Source: Myrica gale
Taxonomy: Eukaryota > Streptophyta > Magnoliopsida > Fagales > Myricaceae
Direction of reading: 5' to 3'
Assembly: GCA_963930655.1 (NCBI GenBank)
Contig: OZ005610.1
Location: 12,963,001 to 13,027,000, forward strand
Length of the DNA: 64,000 bases
The notes below the pieces were generated by a model, which saw only the letters and a program-made list of their open reading frames with translations, had not been told where the DNA came from and ran no database searches. Of this stretch, positions 45,400-56,375 are shown in pieces. Every line of letters starts with the position of its first letter. Position 1 is the stretch's first letter. Position numbers and translations under genes: made by a program.

Positions 45400-48300
45400 A
45401 GAAACTTGGATGCAAAGCTCTTAGAAAGGTATGGGTTCCAAAGGGACTAACTCAAATGGACCCAAAAAGGTTTGGGTACCAAAAGCTTCATCTTGAATCT
45501 GTTTTGTAGGATTCAAGAAGAAAGAAATGCAATATTTGGTTCTTGGATAGTGGTTGCTCAAGACACATGACCGGTGACCCATCAAGATTATCAAGCCTAT
45601 CAACCATCAAGGTGGAAATGTAACTTTTGGCGACAACTCTAAAGGGAAAATCATTGGTATATGCAATATTGGTGGTAACACCCTTCCTATTATTGAAAAT
45701 GTCCTATTAGTTGATAAATTGAAGCATAACTTGCTTAGTATTAGTCAACTTTGTGACAAAGGTTATAGAGTTATCTTTGAATATTCTCGATGCCTTATTG
45801 AAAATGTCATAGATGGTCAATTATTGTTTATTGGCCATTGGAATTCAAATGTGTATAAAATTAATATTGATCAAAATGCTTTTGTGCATAATTGTCTTGT
45901 CGTCAATGTAAATGATAGTTGTCTATGACATAGAAGATTAGGTCATGATAGCATGAACCAAATTTTAAAAACCTATAAGCATGATCTTGTGAATGAGCTA
46001 CCTAAGTTGAATTTTGAAAAAGACAAAGTTTGTGAAGCTTGTCAAATGGGAAAACAAGTGAAAACCTCTTTTAAATAAAAAAAAACTTCATTTCAACTAG
46101 TAGATCTCTACAATTACTTCATTTATATTTATTTGGTCCATCAAGAACTCAAAGTCTTGGTGCAAAATCCTATGCATTTGTAATTATGGATGACTATTTT
46201 AGGTTCACTTGAATTTTGTTTTTAGCTTAAAAAGATGAGATCATTCATTAAATTTTCAAAAAGGGTGTAAAATACAAAATGATACACCACTGTAGCTATT
46301 AGAAGTGATCATGATGGTGAATTCGTAAATGAGAAGTTTGAATCTTTTTGTAGCATGAATGGTTATCAACATAATTTTTTAACACCTAGAACTTCTCAAC
46401 AAAATGGGGCAGTGAGAGAAAGAATAGAACTATTCAAGAGATAAATGAGAAGTTTGAATCTTTTTGTTGCATGAATGGTTATGAGCATAATTTTTCAACA
46501 CCTAGAACTCCTCAACAAAATTGGACAGTTGAGAGGAAGAATAGAACTATTCAAGATATGGCAATAACTATTTTGAATGAAAATAAGTTACCAAAATATT
46601 TTTGGGCCGAGACCATCAACACATCTTGCTATGTTTTGAATAGAGTATCTATGAGACACATTTTGAAGAAAACTCCTTATGAGATTTGGAAAGATAGAAA
46701 ATCCAACATCAATTACTTCAAATTTTTTGGTTGCAAATGCTTTATTTTAAATACCAACGACAACTTTGGAAAATTTGATTCTAAAACCGATTTTGGAATT
46801 TTTCTTGAATACTCTAATTCGAGCAAAGCTTATAAAGTTTATAACAAAATGACTCTTAGTGTTGAAGAATCAATGAATTACTTTTGATGAATCTAATGGT
46901 CCATTTGAGAAAAATGCAAGTGTAGAATTTGAAGATATTGATAGGGAGATGGAAGGACTTGAAATCAAGGTTAACCCCTTTCAAAACGAGGAAGGTCAAC
47001 CTTCAAGTGAAGAATATATTCAACCGTTGCAAGGATAAGGTACTTCACAAGAACTCCCTAAAGAGTGGAGGTATGCTACTAGTCACTCTCAAAAGTTAAT
47101 TATTGGTGATCTCTCTCATGGAACTAGAACTACAGCTTCACTTAGAAATATTTGTAATCATCTTGCATTTGCGTGTCAAATTGAACCTATGATTTTTCTT
47201 GAAGCCGAAAATGATGAAAGTTGGGTTTCAGAAATGGAGGTAGAGTTAAACCAATTTGAGAGAAATCAAGTTCGGGAACTTGTCCCTAGACCCAAGGATC
47301 AAACCATTATTGGCACAAAATAGGTATTTAGGAACAAGGTTAATAAACACGGTACCATTGTTATAAACAAAGCGAGATTGGTTGCTAAAGGCTATAATCA
47401 AGAATATGGAATTGATTATGATGAAACTTATGCACCCATAGCATGTTTGGAATCCATTATAATGCTTTTGGGTTTTGCTTGCTATAAAAAATTTATGCTT
47501 AACCAAATGGATGTGAAAAGTGCTTCTTTGAATGGATTTATCATGGAAGAAGTCTATGTAGAACAAGCACAAGGTTTTCAAAATGAAACTTATCTAAATT
47601 TTATATTCAAATTGAAAAAGGCTTTGTATGGACTAAAACAAGCTCTTAAAGCATGGTATGATAGACTTAAAACTTTCCTAAATGAAAATAGTTTTTCCAT
47701 GGGTAAAGTTGACACAACACTTTTCACAAAGACTAAAAACAATGATATCATAATTGTGCAAATTTATGTGGAAGATATCATATTCGGTGCTACTAATGAC
47801 TCTTTTTGTCAAGAATTTTCTAAATTTATGCATGAAGAGTTTGAGTTGAGTATGATAGGCGAGCTCAACTTCTTTCTTGACTACAAATCAAGCAATCCAA
47901 AGAATGAATCTTCATAAACCAAGCCAAGTATACAAAGGATCTACTCAAAAACTTTGGAATGGAGAACTTTAAAGTGGCGGAAACGCCAATGAACACGTCG
48001 CTAAAGCTTGATGCGGATGAAAAAATTAAAAAGGTGGACATAACCAAATATAGAGGTATGATTGGAGCTCTCATATATTTGACGACTAGGAGACCCGATA
48101 TTATGAGTAGTGTGTGCTTATGTGAAAGATTTCAAGCATGTCCTAAAGAATCTCATCTTGGTTCTATAAAAAGAATTTTTTTATATATATCTGGTACTAT
48201 TAACCTACGGCTTTGGTATCCTTGAGGCACTCACATGAACCTAGTACGCTATTCTGATGCCGGCTTTGCCGGGTGCAAAGTCGATAGAAAGGTACTAGTG

Positions 48301-48716
48301 TTACTTGTCATTTCTAAAGTTCATCTTTAGTATCTTGGAGTAGCAAGAAACAAAACTCGGTTGCATCATCAACAACTGAAGTGGTATACATAGTGGTCGA
48401 TAGTTGTTGTGATCATCTGTTGTGGGTGAAACAAACTCTCAAAGATTTTGGACTGGAGTTTGATAGTATACCCTTTAAATGTGATAACACTAGTACTATT
48501 AATTTGTCCAAGAACCTCATACAACACTCAAGGACTAAACACATTGAAGCGAGACTTCATTTTCTAAGAGATCATATTCAAAAAGATGACATCTCACTTG
48601 ATTTCATTAGTACTGAGCATCAACTAGCTGATATTTTTACAAAATCCTTGAGTAGCAACATATTTTATGATCTTAGTAGAAATATTGGGCTTCTAGATGC
48701 AAATTCTCTTTGATAT
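45400..48716 (+). pseudogene. copia pol: protease, integrase, RT, RNase H
   Basis: Protease FLDSGCSRHMTGDP near 45540. Pre-integrase HNLLSISQLCDKGYRV at 45720 onward, then HRRLGHDS, where the preceding tryptophan is TGA. Integrase core with the TPQQNWTVERKNRT segment near 46510 and a 116-bp tandem duplication at 46327-46558. RT at 47378-47917 (NQEYGIDYDETYAPIA, YGLKQA); the catalytic YVDD reads YVED. RNase H at 47959-48713 (QHSRTKHIEARLHFLRDH, QLADIFTKSL). Stops and shifts separate the parts; inactive. Confidence 0.88.
46327..46558. repeat. 116-bp tandem duplication in integrase
   Basis: AAATGAGAAGTTTGAATC starts at 46327 and 46443; both units include AACACCTAGAACT and CAACAAAAT. Confidence 0.85.
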
Positions 48717-48865
48717 GCTTTCAATTTATTTCCATTGATTTACAATGTTTTGATGTTTTGAACATGTTTATAATGTCCTTAAGTCATGTTACATTTTTTT
48801 CATTCATCAAATGCATCATCTCATTTCATTTTTTGCCCTTAAAACCTCATCTGTAAACATTGTTC

Positions 48866-48997
48866 TCTGTAGCGGTCGATCATGTGGAACCGCTACACTA
48901 AGCGGTAGCCCGGTTCGTAGAACATGTTCAACCAAGCGGTTGATGGTCATGAACCGCTATATTGAGCGGTCGACCGCCTCGTCGAGGCTATATATAC
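48866..48997 (+). promoter_or_regulatory. LTR-like palindromes and TATA before env-like ORF
   Basis: AGCGGTCGAT at 48871, degenerate GCGGT/ACCGC pairs to 48960, a perfect 12-bp palindrome GCGGTCGACCGC at 48966-48977, then TATATATA at 48989-48996. The same two components occur in the family-B LTR promoter. A promoter role for the downstream ORF is inferred. Confidence 0.55.
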
Positions 48998-49280
48998 AGC
49001 AGTCCACATTTAGTCAACTAGTCTCCCTCCTCTCGTGAGCCGTATCGTCTTTCTCGACCCAAACACTCTCAAATCCTTCCCAAAACACCATACCTTACCC
49101 TAAAATCCATCCTCATCCTTTCAGATGATCAATTTTGGCCTAAACTCTCTCGTTTTGTGTGGATTTACATCAAAATCCATCTAGCAAATAGATTCTTGGG
49201 ATTTCGGCCCCCTTTGACACCCTAGCCCCAAATTTCTAAATTTCAGCCCTTTTTCACCAATTTTCCACTCTCATATCATC

Positions 49281-50497
49281 ATGCCAAGGACGAAGCATGC
49301 TGCCAAAAGTAGTACTGAGGGAGCAGGATCATCTCGTTCTTCAGCGGATCATTTAGGTGAACCTGATTATTTTTTCTGTAATTCTAAGTGTGCTAAGTTG
49401 TTTTACAATGACTTTTCATAGAGAAAAGTCATGTTGGGATGGAAAGTGCATGTATCTTCACTTTCAGACTTTGTGATTGAGCATCTGTTTTAGAAAGAAG
49501 GTTGGGAGAATATGCTGGATATGGGTAATGAAGTATTTCCTAAGTATATTAGGTTTTTCTTTTGTAATATGACTGCTGGATGAGAAGATAGAGGTTTATT
49601 CACGGTGAGAAGTATGGTTGGGGGATGAGAGATTATCTTTAATGAAATTATTCTTGGATATATTTTAGGCATTCCACGTGTTGGACCTAAGGCCTATGAG
49701 ATTAAAACTTGGCCTGTGTGTAAAGGCTTTGACTATCGAGAAGCCTTAGTCTACCTCCTAGGGGATAATATTATAGCGGCTGATGCACCTAGAAAAATCC
49801 ATGCCAAACAATTGAAAATTTGTTTGAGGTTGCTTCATTTGATTTGCTCTCATAATCTGATTCCTCGAGCTAGAGACCGAGAGGAGGTAACTTTTATATA
49901 TGTCTTCATGATTGAGTGTCTCCTAAAGAGAAAAAGTTCAACCTCCCCTTCATTATGCTCAAACATATAGAAGTAGCTTGTGAGAAGAAAAAGAATCTAC
50001 CTTATGGTTTGTTGTTTACCAAGATCTTCAGACACTTTCGAGTTGCACTTAGTTCTCGAGAGAATGACACATTGACTAAGTGTGAATAGTTTGACACTAC
50101 GGTCTTAACCCGGATGGGATATAGGAAGAATTCGAGAAATAAGTGGGTGCCTAAGCGACATGCTAGTGATGAGGATGTACTCGAGGATGAGGATGAGGAT
50201 GAGGAGGTGCCTGATGGTGATGATGTTGATGTTGAGGATGATAATGAGGATGAGGATGTGGCTGAGGCTAAGGCTGAGGATGAGCCCGAGGGTGAGGAGG
50301 TTGAGGCGATGGAGTTTGACTTAGATGTTGACATGGTTGATGATCCTCTAGTTACTACATCTCCTACCAGAGTTCTCGACCCTACCTCTTCCTTTGACAC
50401 TCGGTACACTACGGAGACGGTTGCTACTATGCACGGGGAGCAGAAGTTCTTTGAAGAGATGAGGATTTTTATTGCCCGTTTTTCTCTACCTTCATGA
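49281..50497 (+). pseudogene. Sirevirus env-like ORF, family B
   Basis: Begins MPRTKHAAKSSTEGAG at 49281 and runs in pieces through NEVFPKYIRFFF, LGIPRVGPKAYEIKTWPV (49680) and REALVYLLGDNIIAADA. It ends in a long acidic tail (ASDEDVLEDEDEDEEVPD, 50160-50345) and a STRPY-free C-terminus ending near 50497. Domain layout equals the 13217-14708 ORF. Several internal stops make this copy inactive. No signal peptide or transmembrane segment is evident, so 'envelope' is only a positional name. Confidence 0.65.
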
Positions 50498-50787
50498 TTT
50501 TCATAGCATATGCAATTCTTTTTGCTTTATTTCAGTTGTTTATGTATTTCCTTTTTATGATGACAAAGGAGGAGATAATGATATCTTTTTGTATCTCTGC
50601 ACCCCTTTCAGCTTTGATGTACTGCTTCAGTGATATGAAATCTCTTTATTATTCATATGCAATCATTTCATATCTTATGCTAACATTTTATCCTTGAAGT
50701 ATAAAATATCCAAAACCCCATATCAAAGTACAAAAGCTAGGGGAGACAAGATCAACAAAAGGAATATAAATTAATTATTGTCATCAT

Positions 50788-50802
50788 CAAAAAGGGGGAG
50801 AT
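50788..50802 (+). promoter_or_regulatory. Family-B polypurine tract
   Basis: AAAAAGGGGGAGAT immediately before TGTTGGTTTTTAG of the 3' LTR. Confidence 0.8.
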
Positions 50803-51661
50803 TGTTGGTTTTTAGTCACAATCAATGTTTTGATGATAACAATAGAAGTAATTGGAATGTGAAGCAAAGAAGATTCAAAATGAGCACAAATCGATCAAGC
50901 AACGTCTCTTTCAATGGAAGTGACTCTTAAAGTGAAGACTCAAGTTTCTAGGGTAATTTTTGTAACTCTCGACTTCATCTTTAACGAGGATTTGAACCAC
51001 ACACATGCATAATTCTTCAAAACTTGCATAAACTGTTTTACCACTTGTTTTGAAGAATAAAAATGTTTTATTAGTTTCAAATTATCCCCAATTAAACTCT
51101 CAAATCTTTTATATACTTTTGAGAAAATAGTTTTTAAATCAACCGGATCATGTGCTTAACCTGTAGAGGTCGACCTACTGGTGAAAAGGTCGACCAGTTT
51201 TTTTTTTTAAAGAGTCATTCTGATTTCTGACATTATGACCTTTGGGGTAACGGTAACCTGCAGCAGTCGGCCGATTCGTCGTAAAGTTTTGACAGATCGA
51301 CACCCAATGGCTATTAACGGGTAGTTTTCATAGGACGCCTATATAAAGCCATCTTTAATCCTTTAAACACAGCGTTTGTTTAAAAAAAATTAAACAAAAA
51401 TTTACTTTTATCGAACACACTTCAAAATTTTATCTTTACTTTTATCACATTCACCAATACCAATACACATTTTTTTTAACACCAACATAAAATTTTAACA
51501 AACTTTTACTGAAATGTTACTAAAATTTTATAACCAAACACTATGTAAAAGTTGTTGAATGACCAAAATCATTTTACTAAGGGTAAGAGTGATAAAGAAA
51601 AACCTTTGAATCCTTCTTCTAACATCCTTCCCTTATCACTTTCACATCCTTGTTATTGTGT
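50803..51661 (+). repeat. Family-B 3' LTR, truncated and MITE-bearing
   Basis: Matches the 5' LTR from its start to TTATTGTGT and then stops, losing the last third. It contains a MITE-like insertion at about 51368-51545. Confidence 0.82.
51368..51545. mobile_element. MITE inside 3' LTR
   Basis: Absent from the 5' LTR, so a clear insertion: ends CACAGCGTTTG and AACCAAACACTATG. The exact border and a TAA or TAAA duplication are ambiguous. Confidence 0.7.
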
Positions 51662-51837
51662 AATCTTTCGTAATCTGCCACATGGGTGTTTTTTCTTTAC
51701 TTTCTTCTGAAAGATATTTTAATTGGTAACTACCAGCATAGACACTCTGTATTTCGCATATTAAACGCTTTGTATAAATGCTGGTGCTGATTATTGAGTT
51801 TGAGTTGTAAATTATCTGAAATGACAAGTGTAATTAA

Positions 51838-52100
51838 CAACACCAAAACTTGGTGCAAATTAACAGCACCAAGTGAGGTGTTGTTTTGACAGCACCAAAA
51901 CAAGTGATTTTTCAAAATTTGGTGTTGTTTTACAGCACCAAAATGACCTGTTGTTTTATAGCACCAAAATAAGGTGTTGTAAAACACAAAGTTCTGGTGT
52001 TGTTTTACAAATAGTAAATCTGGTGCTATAAAACATCACCAAAATCTGTTGTTGTTTTACAACACCAACTCCCCTGTTGTTTTACAGCACCTTGTTTTGC
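51838..52100. repeat. Palindromic GGTGTTG/CAGCACC repeat array
   Basis: Repeated units of the form GGTGTTGTTTTACAGCACCA, with variants on both strands, at least ten half-motifs in about 260 bp. Confidence 0.7.
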
Positions 52101-52774
52101 ACAGTTTCAGTGTCAACTTATACATTCAATCCAAACCGAACAGGATTCAAAAGCCATTAACCATCAATACACTTGAATGAAATTTGACTTTCAAAATTAC
52201 AGAACTTTGACCTCCAGTTCTAGGAATCCATAACCTCCAAAATTATAGCAGTTCACTACATACACATCCATAACCTCCAAGAAAGACCAAAATGACATTC
52301 AAAATTGTTGAGACACTCCATAACCCATCTCTGCTGTATCTAGTGGAATTGACTCTTGTGTTCCCTGCAAATACACGAAACAAGTGGATTGTTAGAATCT
52401 CTAAGGTCTTTAAAAAAAGTGGAAAACATTATTTTATGCCACATAGTACAGACAAAGTCAAAATCGGTACAGACCCACACAATACGCACTAACTTTAGGG
52501 GCACCACGCACTAAGAAAAATTTCGGCACAGAGACATTTATAAAAGTAGTACTAAAAAGAAGTGAAATATAGGTTGTATACCTCCAGACATTGTCACTCT
52601 CCAAGAACAAATTTGAAACCCTCTTCACCGCCGAGTTTTTTCTTCAACAAATGTGTGGTTTGGCTTGTGATCTATTTCTCCGAGTCAGCAACAAACAACC
52701 ATACTCAGAAATTGAAGACATCGAATGGTAGAATATTCAAGGGACCTTGGGCTTGCTTGGAAGAAATCTTGGTT
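52101..52774. other. Unassigned intergenic
   Basis: No recognised gene. Open frames at 52292-52492 and 52562-52825 have no family resemblance. The right flank of the hAT (55964 onward) continues this same sequence. Confidence 0.4.
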
Positions 52775-52782
52775 TGTGGGTG

Positions 52783-55700
52783 CAGTGGCGGAGCCAGGAT
52801 TTTCTTGTTAGAGGGGCCAGACTAATTAAATAATATTATTAAAAATAAAATTCAAATATTATAGGACATAAAAAAATTTGCAACAGTAATTTGTTCTAAG
52901 TTAACCTTGATTTAGAACTAAAAACAGGTACAGAAAAAATTATCATGTCAACTTGATTGTATATATTCTCAAGAAAAGTACACAAAAGCATATTGATTTC
53001 CTATTACAATCCACAAAAATATATCTTATCTAGATATACTAAAATAGGTACACAAAAGCATACTAATTTCCTATTACAGAGCAACTCGACGACTCTTTAA
53101 AGAGTCGAAATCATCTATTAACATTTTTGTGCTAACAGTTGCAGCAATTTCTTTCTCAATATAGATAACCAAAGAATTTGCAAGAAAATTCATCTTTCAT
53201 CTTATTGAGAAGTCTTGTTTTAATGATTTTCATGGCTGAAAAAAGTTCGCTCTGTAGTAGCTGTTGAAACTGGAAGAGTTAACACAAAACGAATCAATCT
53301 ATCAATCAAATAGAAAATCTTTGACTTTCTTGTTTCCACCAATTTTCGGCATAACTCTGAAATTGTAGACAAACTTTTGAAATCCGTATCACGAGACACA
53401 TCACACTTAAAGGTTTGCAATTGATATCTCAACTGAATCTTTTCTTGCTCTGTAAAATCTTCAGGGTAAAATTTGTCAACAAGTCTACAAATATCATCGA
53501 TATTGAAGAAGTTAGATGCATTCTTAGCCTTAGGATCCAAGGTCGAGCTAAGAATAAGAAGTTTTGTTGCTTTTTCACTAAACCTGTTGTTTAGTTCTTG
53601 TAATTGGAGAGTCAATTGCAGCCACAAATATGTCAATTCGATAATGGTGCTCAATTGTAACATGATCTCGTTGATTCTGAGACCTAGCTCGACCTGACTT
53701 GTGCAAAGCATTCATATCAAGAACTTCAATATCATGTTTTTCACAAAATGACTTCACATTCTCAAGAAAGGCATCCCAACCATTTTCTCTCAAGTTTTGA
53801 ATAAACTCTTTTGTAGTTTTGACCAAATGCATAGCATTCAGAATGTCTTGAGTTTCTTGTTGTAGTGCTTGACATAGACAATAAGAAAATCTCATGATTT
53901 CTTTCACCAAATGCAAAATCAATACAAACTCAAATGATATCATAACCTTGTATGTTGCATCGGCATCACCACGTTGAGAATAAGTGGATCCATCAATGAT
54001 GATATTGTCAAGAACTTTCAAAGTTGCATTGAACATACTTATCACACTACATATAGAATCAAAATGAGAGCTCCATCTTGTATCACCAGCTCATTTTAAT
54101 GTACCAATTTGATTTATACCTCTTCCAGTTTCAAGTTCATCAACAACTATCAACTTTGCAATTTCAGCTGCTTGAGCGGCATGCAATTCATCATTGCGTT
54201 TACAAGAGGCACCCACAATGTTAACAATGGAACTCAATTTTGTAAAAAATTGATGAACTGAAAATACTTTTCTTGAGGTCGTAACTAATGTCAATTGTAA
54301 TCGATGAGCCATACAATGCACATAATAAGCATAAGGACAATCATTAAGAAATAAGGCTTGTAATCCATTCCATTCACCACGCATATTACTAGCACCATCA
54401 TATCCTTGCCCGCGAATATTTTGTATATTGAGATTGTGACGAACAAGAACAACAGATATCTCATTCTTAAGAGTTAAGGCACTTGTATCTTTGACATGCA
54501 CAATATCAAAAAAACGTAATCCCATATCTGAGGACGTAATCCTTAAGATAAGCTCGCCTAATTTCATCTTGCTGATTAATTGGATATTCTCATATCTGAG
54601 GACGTAATCCTGGATGATGTTCTAGAGTAGAAATGTCAATTTCTTGAGGAATAATTCTTTGAACTTTAGTAGGACCTTGCTCAGGAATTGAATTGTGAGG
54701 ATTAGACGTTGAAGAAAATACTTCTGAATTCGAGTCAGCACCTTTTTTCCTAAAAAAAGCATCAATCGTTTTTGGCTTGCTCATTGATGCAATTTAAGAC
54801 TCCTGAAATTTATCTATTTATTAGTTTTAAGATTTTTCCTATTAAACAACTCATGGCAAAAAAAATTCCTACCTTTGTAACAAATTATCAATATAAGAGT
54901 AAAGAGATTATTATATTATTAATAAATTTTGATCAATTTATAACTAAATGGACTCTTACACTTATCTTTGACTAAATGGATACCATTTTAAATTAAACCA
55001 CCAAAGTGTTTATCCAATAACAAAAATTACAATCAAAATGAGTACAACCTAATTTTACAATTCTTAAATCAATAATTTTCCACAAATATTACCTAATAAA
55101 AAAAATTTCAGGCTCACAACTATTTAATTTGATGTAATCTAAAATTCCAAAATAAAAAGTAAAAGATTAAAAACTTAACAAATAACAACATATATAAAGA
55201 AAAGAGAAATGAGTTTTACTAACACCCACTAATAACAAATTAGTTCTACAACCTAATCTATATCTTAGTTCTTACAGTCTACAAACAGCTAAAAAAAATA
55301 TCCATATCAATATGATGCAGTTGTTCGGACATTTAGAAAACATACCAATTTTGCAGCTCTACACCATTCGGCACTTTGCAGCAGTTCAGCCTTTGCAATT
55401 GCAGCAGCTCGCTTAGAGATTTTGAGTGGAAGAGAAGACTTTGAGTGGAAGAGCCGAAGAGAGTTGGACCAAGGCAACGCAGAAGATTTTGAGTGGAAGA
55501 GAAGACTTTGAGTGGAAGAGAGTTAGAAGACCAAGGCAACGCAGAACTCAGAAGATAGTAAGGCAATTCAACGGAAAATTGGATGGCTTCACGTGTGAGA
55601 GAAGAAACTTAGCGTGAGGTTACAAACAAAAAATTAACTTTATGTGACTGTGTCACTTCGCTCAGTTCAGCCGAATTTTGTCACTTCAAACTCTGACAGC

Positions 55701-55955
55701 TATCACGTAACTCACTTATCAGGCTACACATAACTCACTTATCAGGCTATCACGTAATGTTGGCACTTGGTTATAGGCAATTTTTTTACTGCTGCAGTGC
55801 TGTAAACTTTAAATGGGATTAAATGAAAGTTTAAAATTTTGGTGGGGCCTGCAGTAATTTTTTCAGTAACCTTTGAATTTATATACTAAAATTTCTTTTT
55901 TACAAAACTTTTGGAGGGACCACGGCCTCCACTGCCCCCCTTCCCTCCGCCCCTG
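52783..55955 (-). mobile_element. hAT transposon (TSD TGTGGGTG)
   Basis: Ends CAGTGGCGGAGCCAGGA and the complement of CAGGGGCGGAGGGAAGG, flanked by a perfect 8-bp duplication TGTGGGTG at 52775-52782 and 55956-55963, length 3173 bp. It encodes a degenerate minus-strand transposase. The perfect duplication points to a fairly recent insertion. Confidence 0.92.
53082..54784 (-). pseudogene. hAT transposase (ZMYM1/TTF-type), degenerate
   Basis: Minus-strand start MSKPKTIDAFFRKKGADSN at 54784. The central part contains the GQGYDGASNMRGEWNGLQ and HCMAHRLQLTLV segments (54091-54567) typical of the DUF4371 hAT group. The C-terminal dimerisation region is at 53080-53330 (LPVSTATTERTFF, where family members have AF, then VIYIEKEI). 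The TTF-type zinc-finger region between residue 64 and the central domain is missing, and a direct repeat GGATTACGTCCTCAGATATG (about 54533 and 54594) marks that junction. Stops and frame changes occur; inactive by itself. Confidence 0.82.
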
Positions 55956-56079
55956 TGTGGGTGGAAGTGGGGGAAACAAAAGATATGGAGGGCAACGTCG
56001 TTCTGCTATAAGGGAAGAACCGCTTTGTTAGTGTTTTCTTTTTTTTGAAGCACTTGTTAATCGAAAAACAGATGCCGTT

Positions 56080-56375
56080 AAATCTAAGCTATTCAGAATG
56101 ACATGTCGTTAGTTGCGTCTTCAAAATTTCAGGCAAATTAAAAAGTGACGTTTTTCTTTGTGAAGTTTTTTCAGAACGATATGTTTTGAAATCGAGCCAC
56201 ATCAGCAGTTGATGTGGCTCTTCCGTTAGGGAAACTGATGAATCACTGACGGAAGGACCATTTCATCAAAAAAATTAAACTTAGAGACTAAAATTTGAAA
56301 AAAAAAATCTAAGGACTAAAAAATAAAATGAGTAAAACTCAAGTACTAAGCTGCTAAATTTCTAAAATTTTAAGT
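56080..56375 (-). repeat. Dispersed AACGGAAGG repeat, inverted copy
   Basis: Reverse complement of the 41808-42135 and 34290-34570 sequences (TTCCGTTAGGGAAACTGATGA, GGAAGGACCATTTCATC, AAACTCAAGTACTAAGCTGC). Confidence 0.65.

Larger units (their letters stand above)
42638..51661 (+). mobile_element. Sirevirus-like Ty1/copia element, family B
   Basis: Nearly full-length element: 5' LTR, Met-tRNA primer site, gag with zinc knuckle, protease, integrase, RT, RNase H, env-like ORF, polypurine tract and a truncated 3' LTR. The extra ORF between RNase H and the 3' LTR and the RNase H sequence place it with Sireviruses (SIRE lineage). All ORFs carry stops or shifts. AGGAT (42633-42637) precedes the 5' LTR, but no partner is seen because the 3' LTR ends early at about 51661. 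The kinase fragment to the left marks its insertion into a gene remnant. Confidence 0.9.

Noticed and set aside
50002..50409. Serine-rich minus-strand open frame
   Set aside because: It is the complement of the acidic GAT/GAG-rich tail of the env-like ORF; repeat composition alone keeps it open.
52509..56030. CACTA-type element from CACTAAGAAAAATTT to a TAGTG near 56030
   Set aside because: Ends match only weakly beyond CACTA and no 3-bp target duplication is seen.
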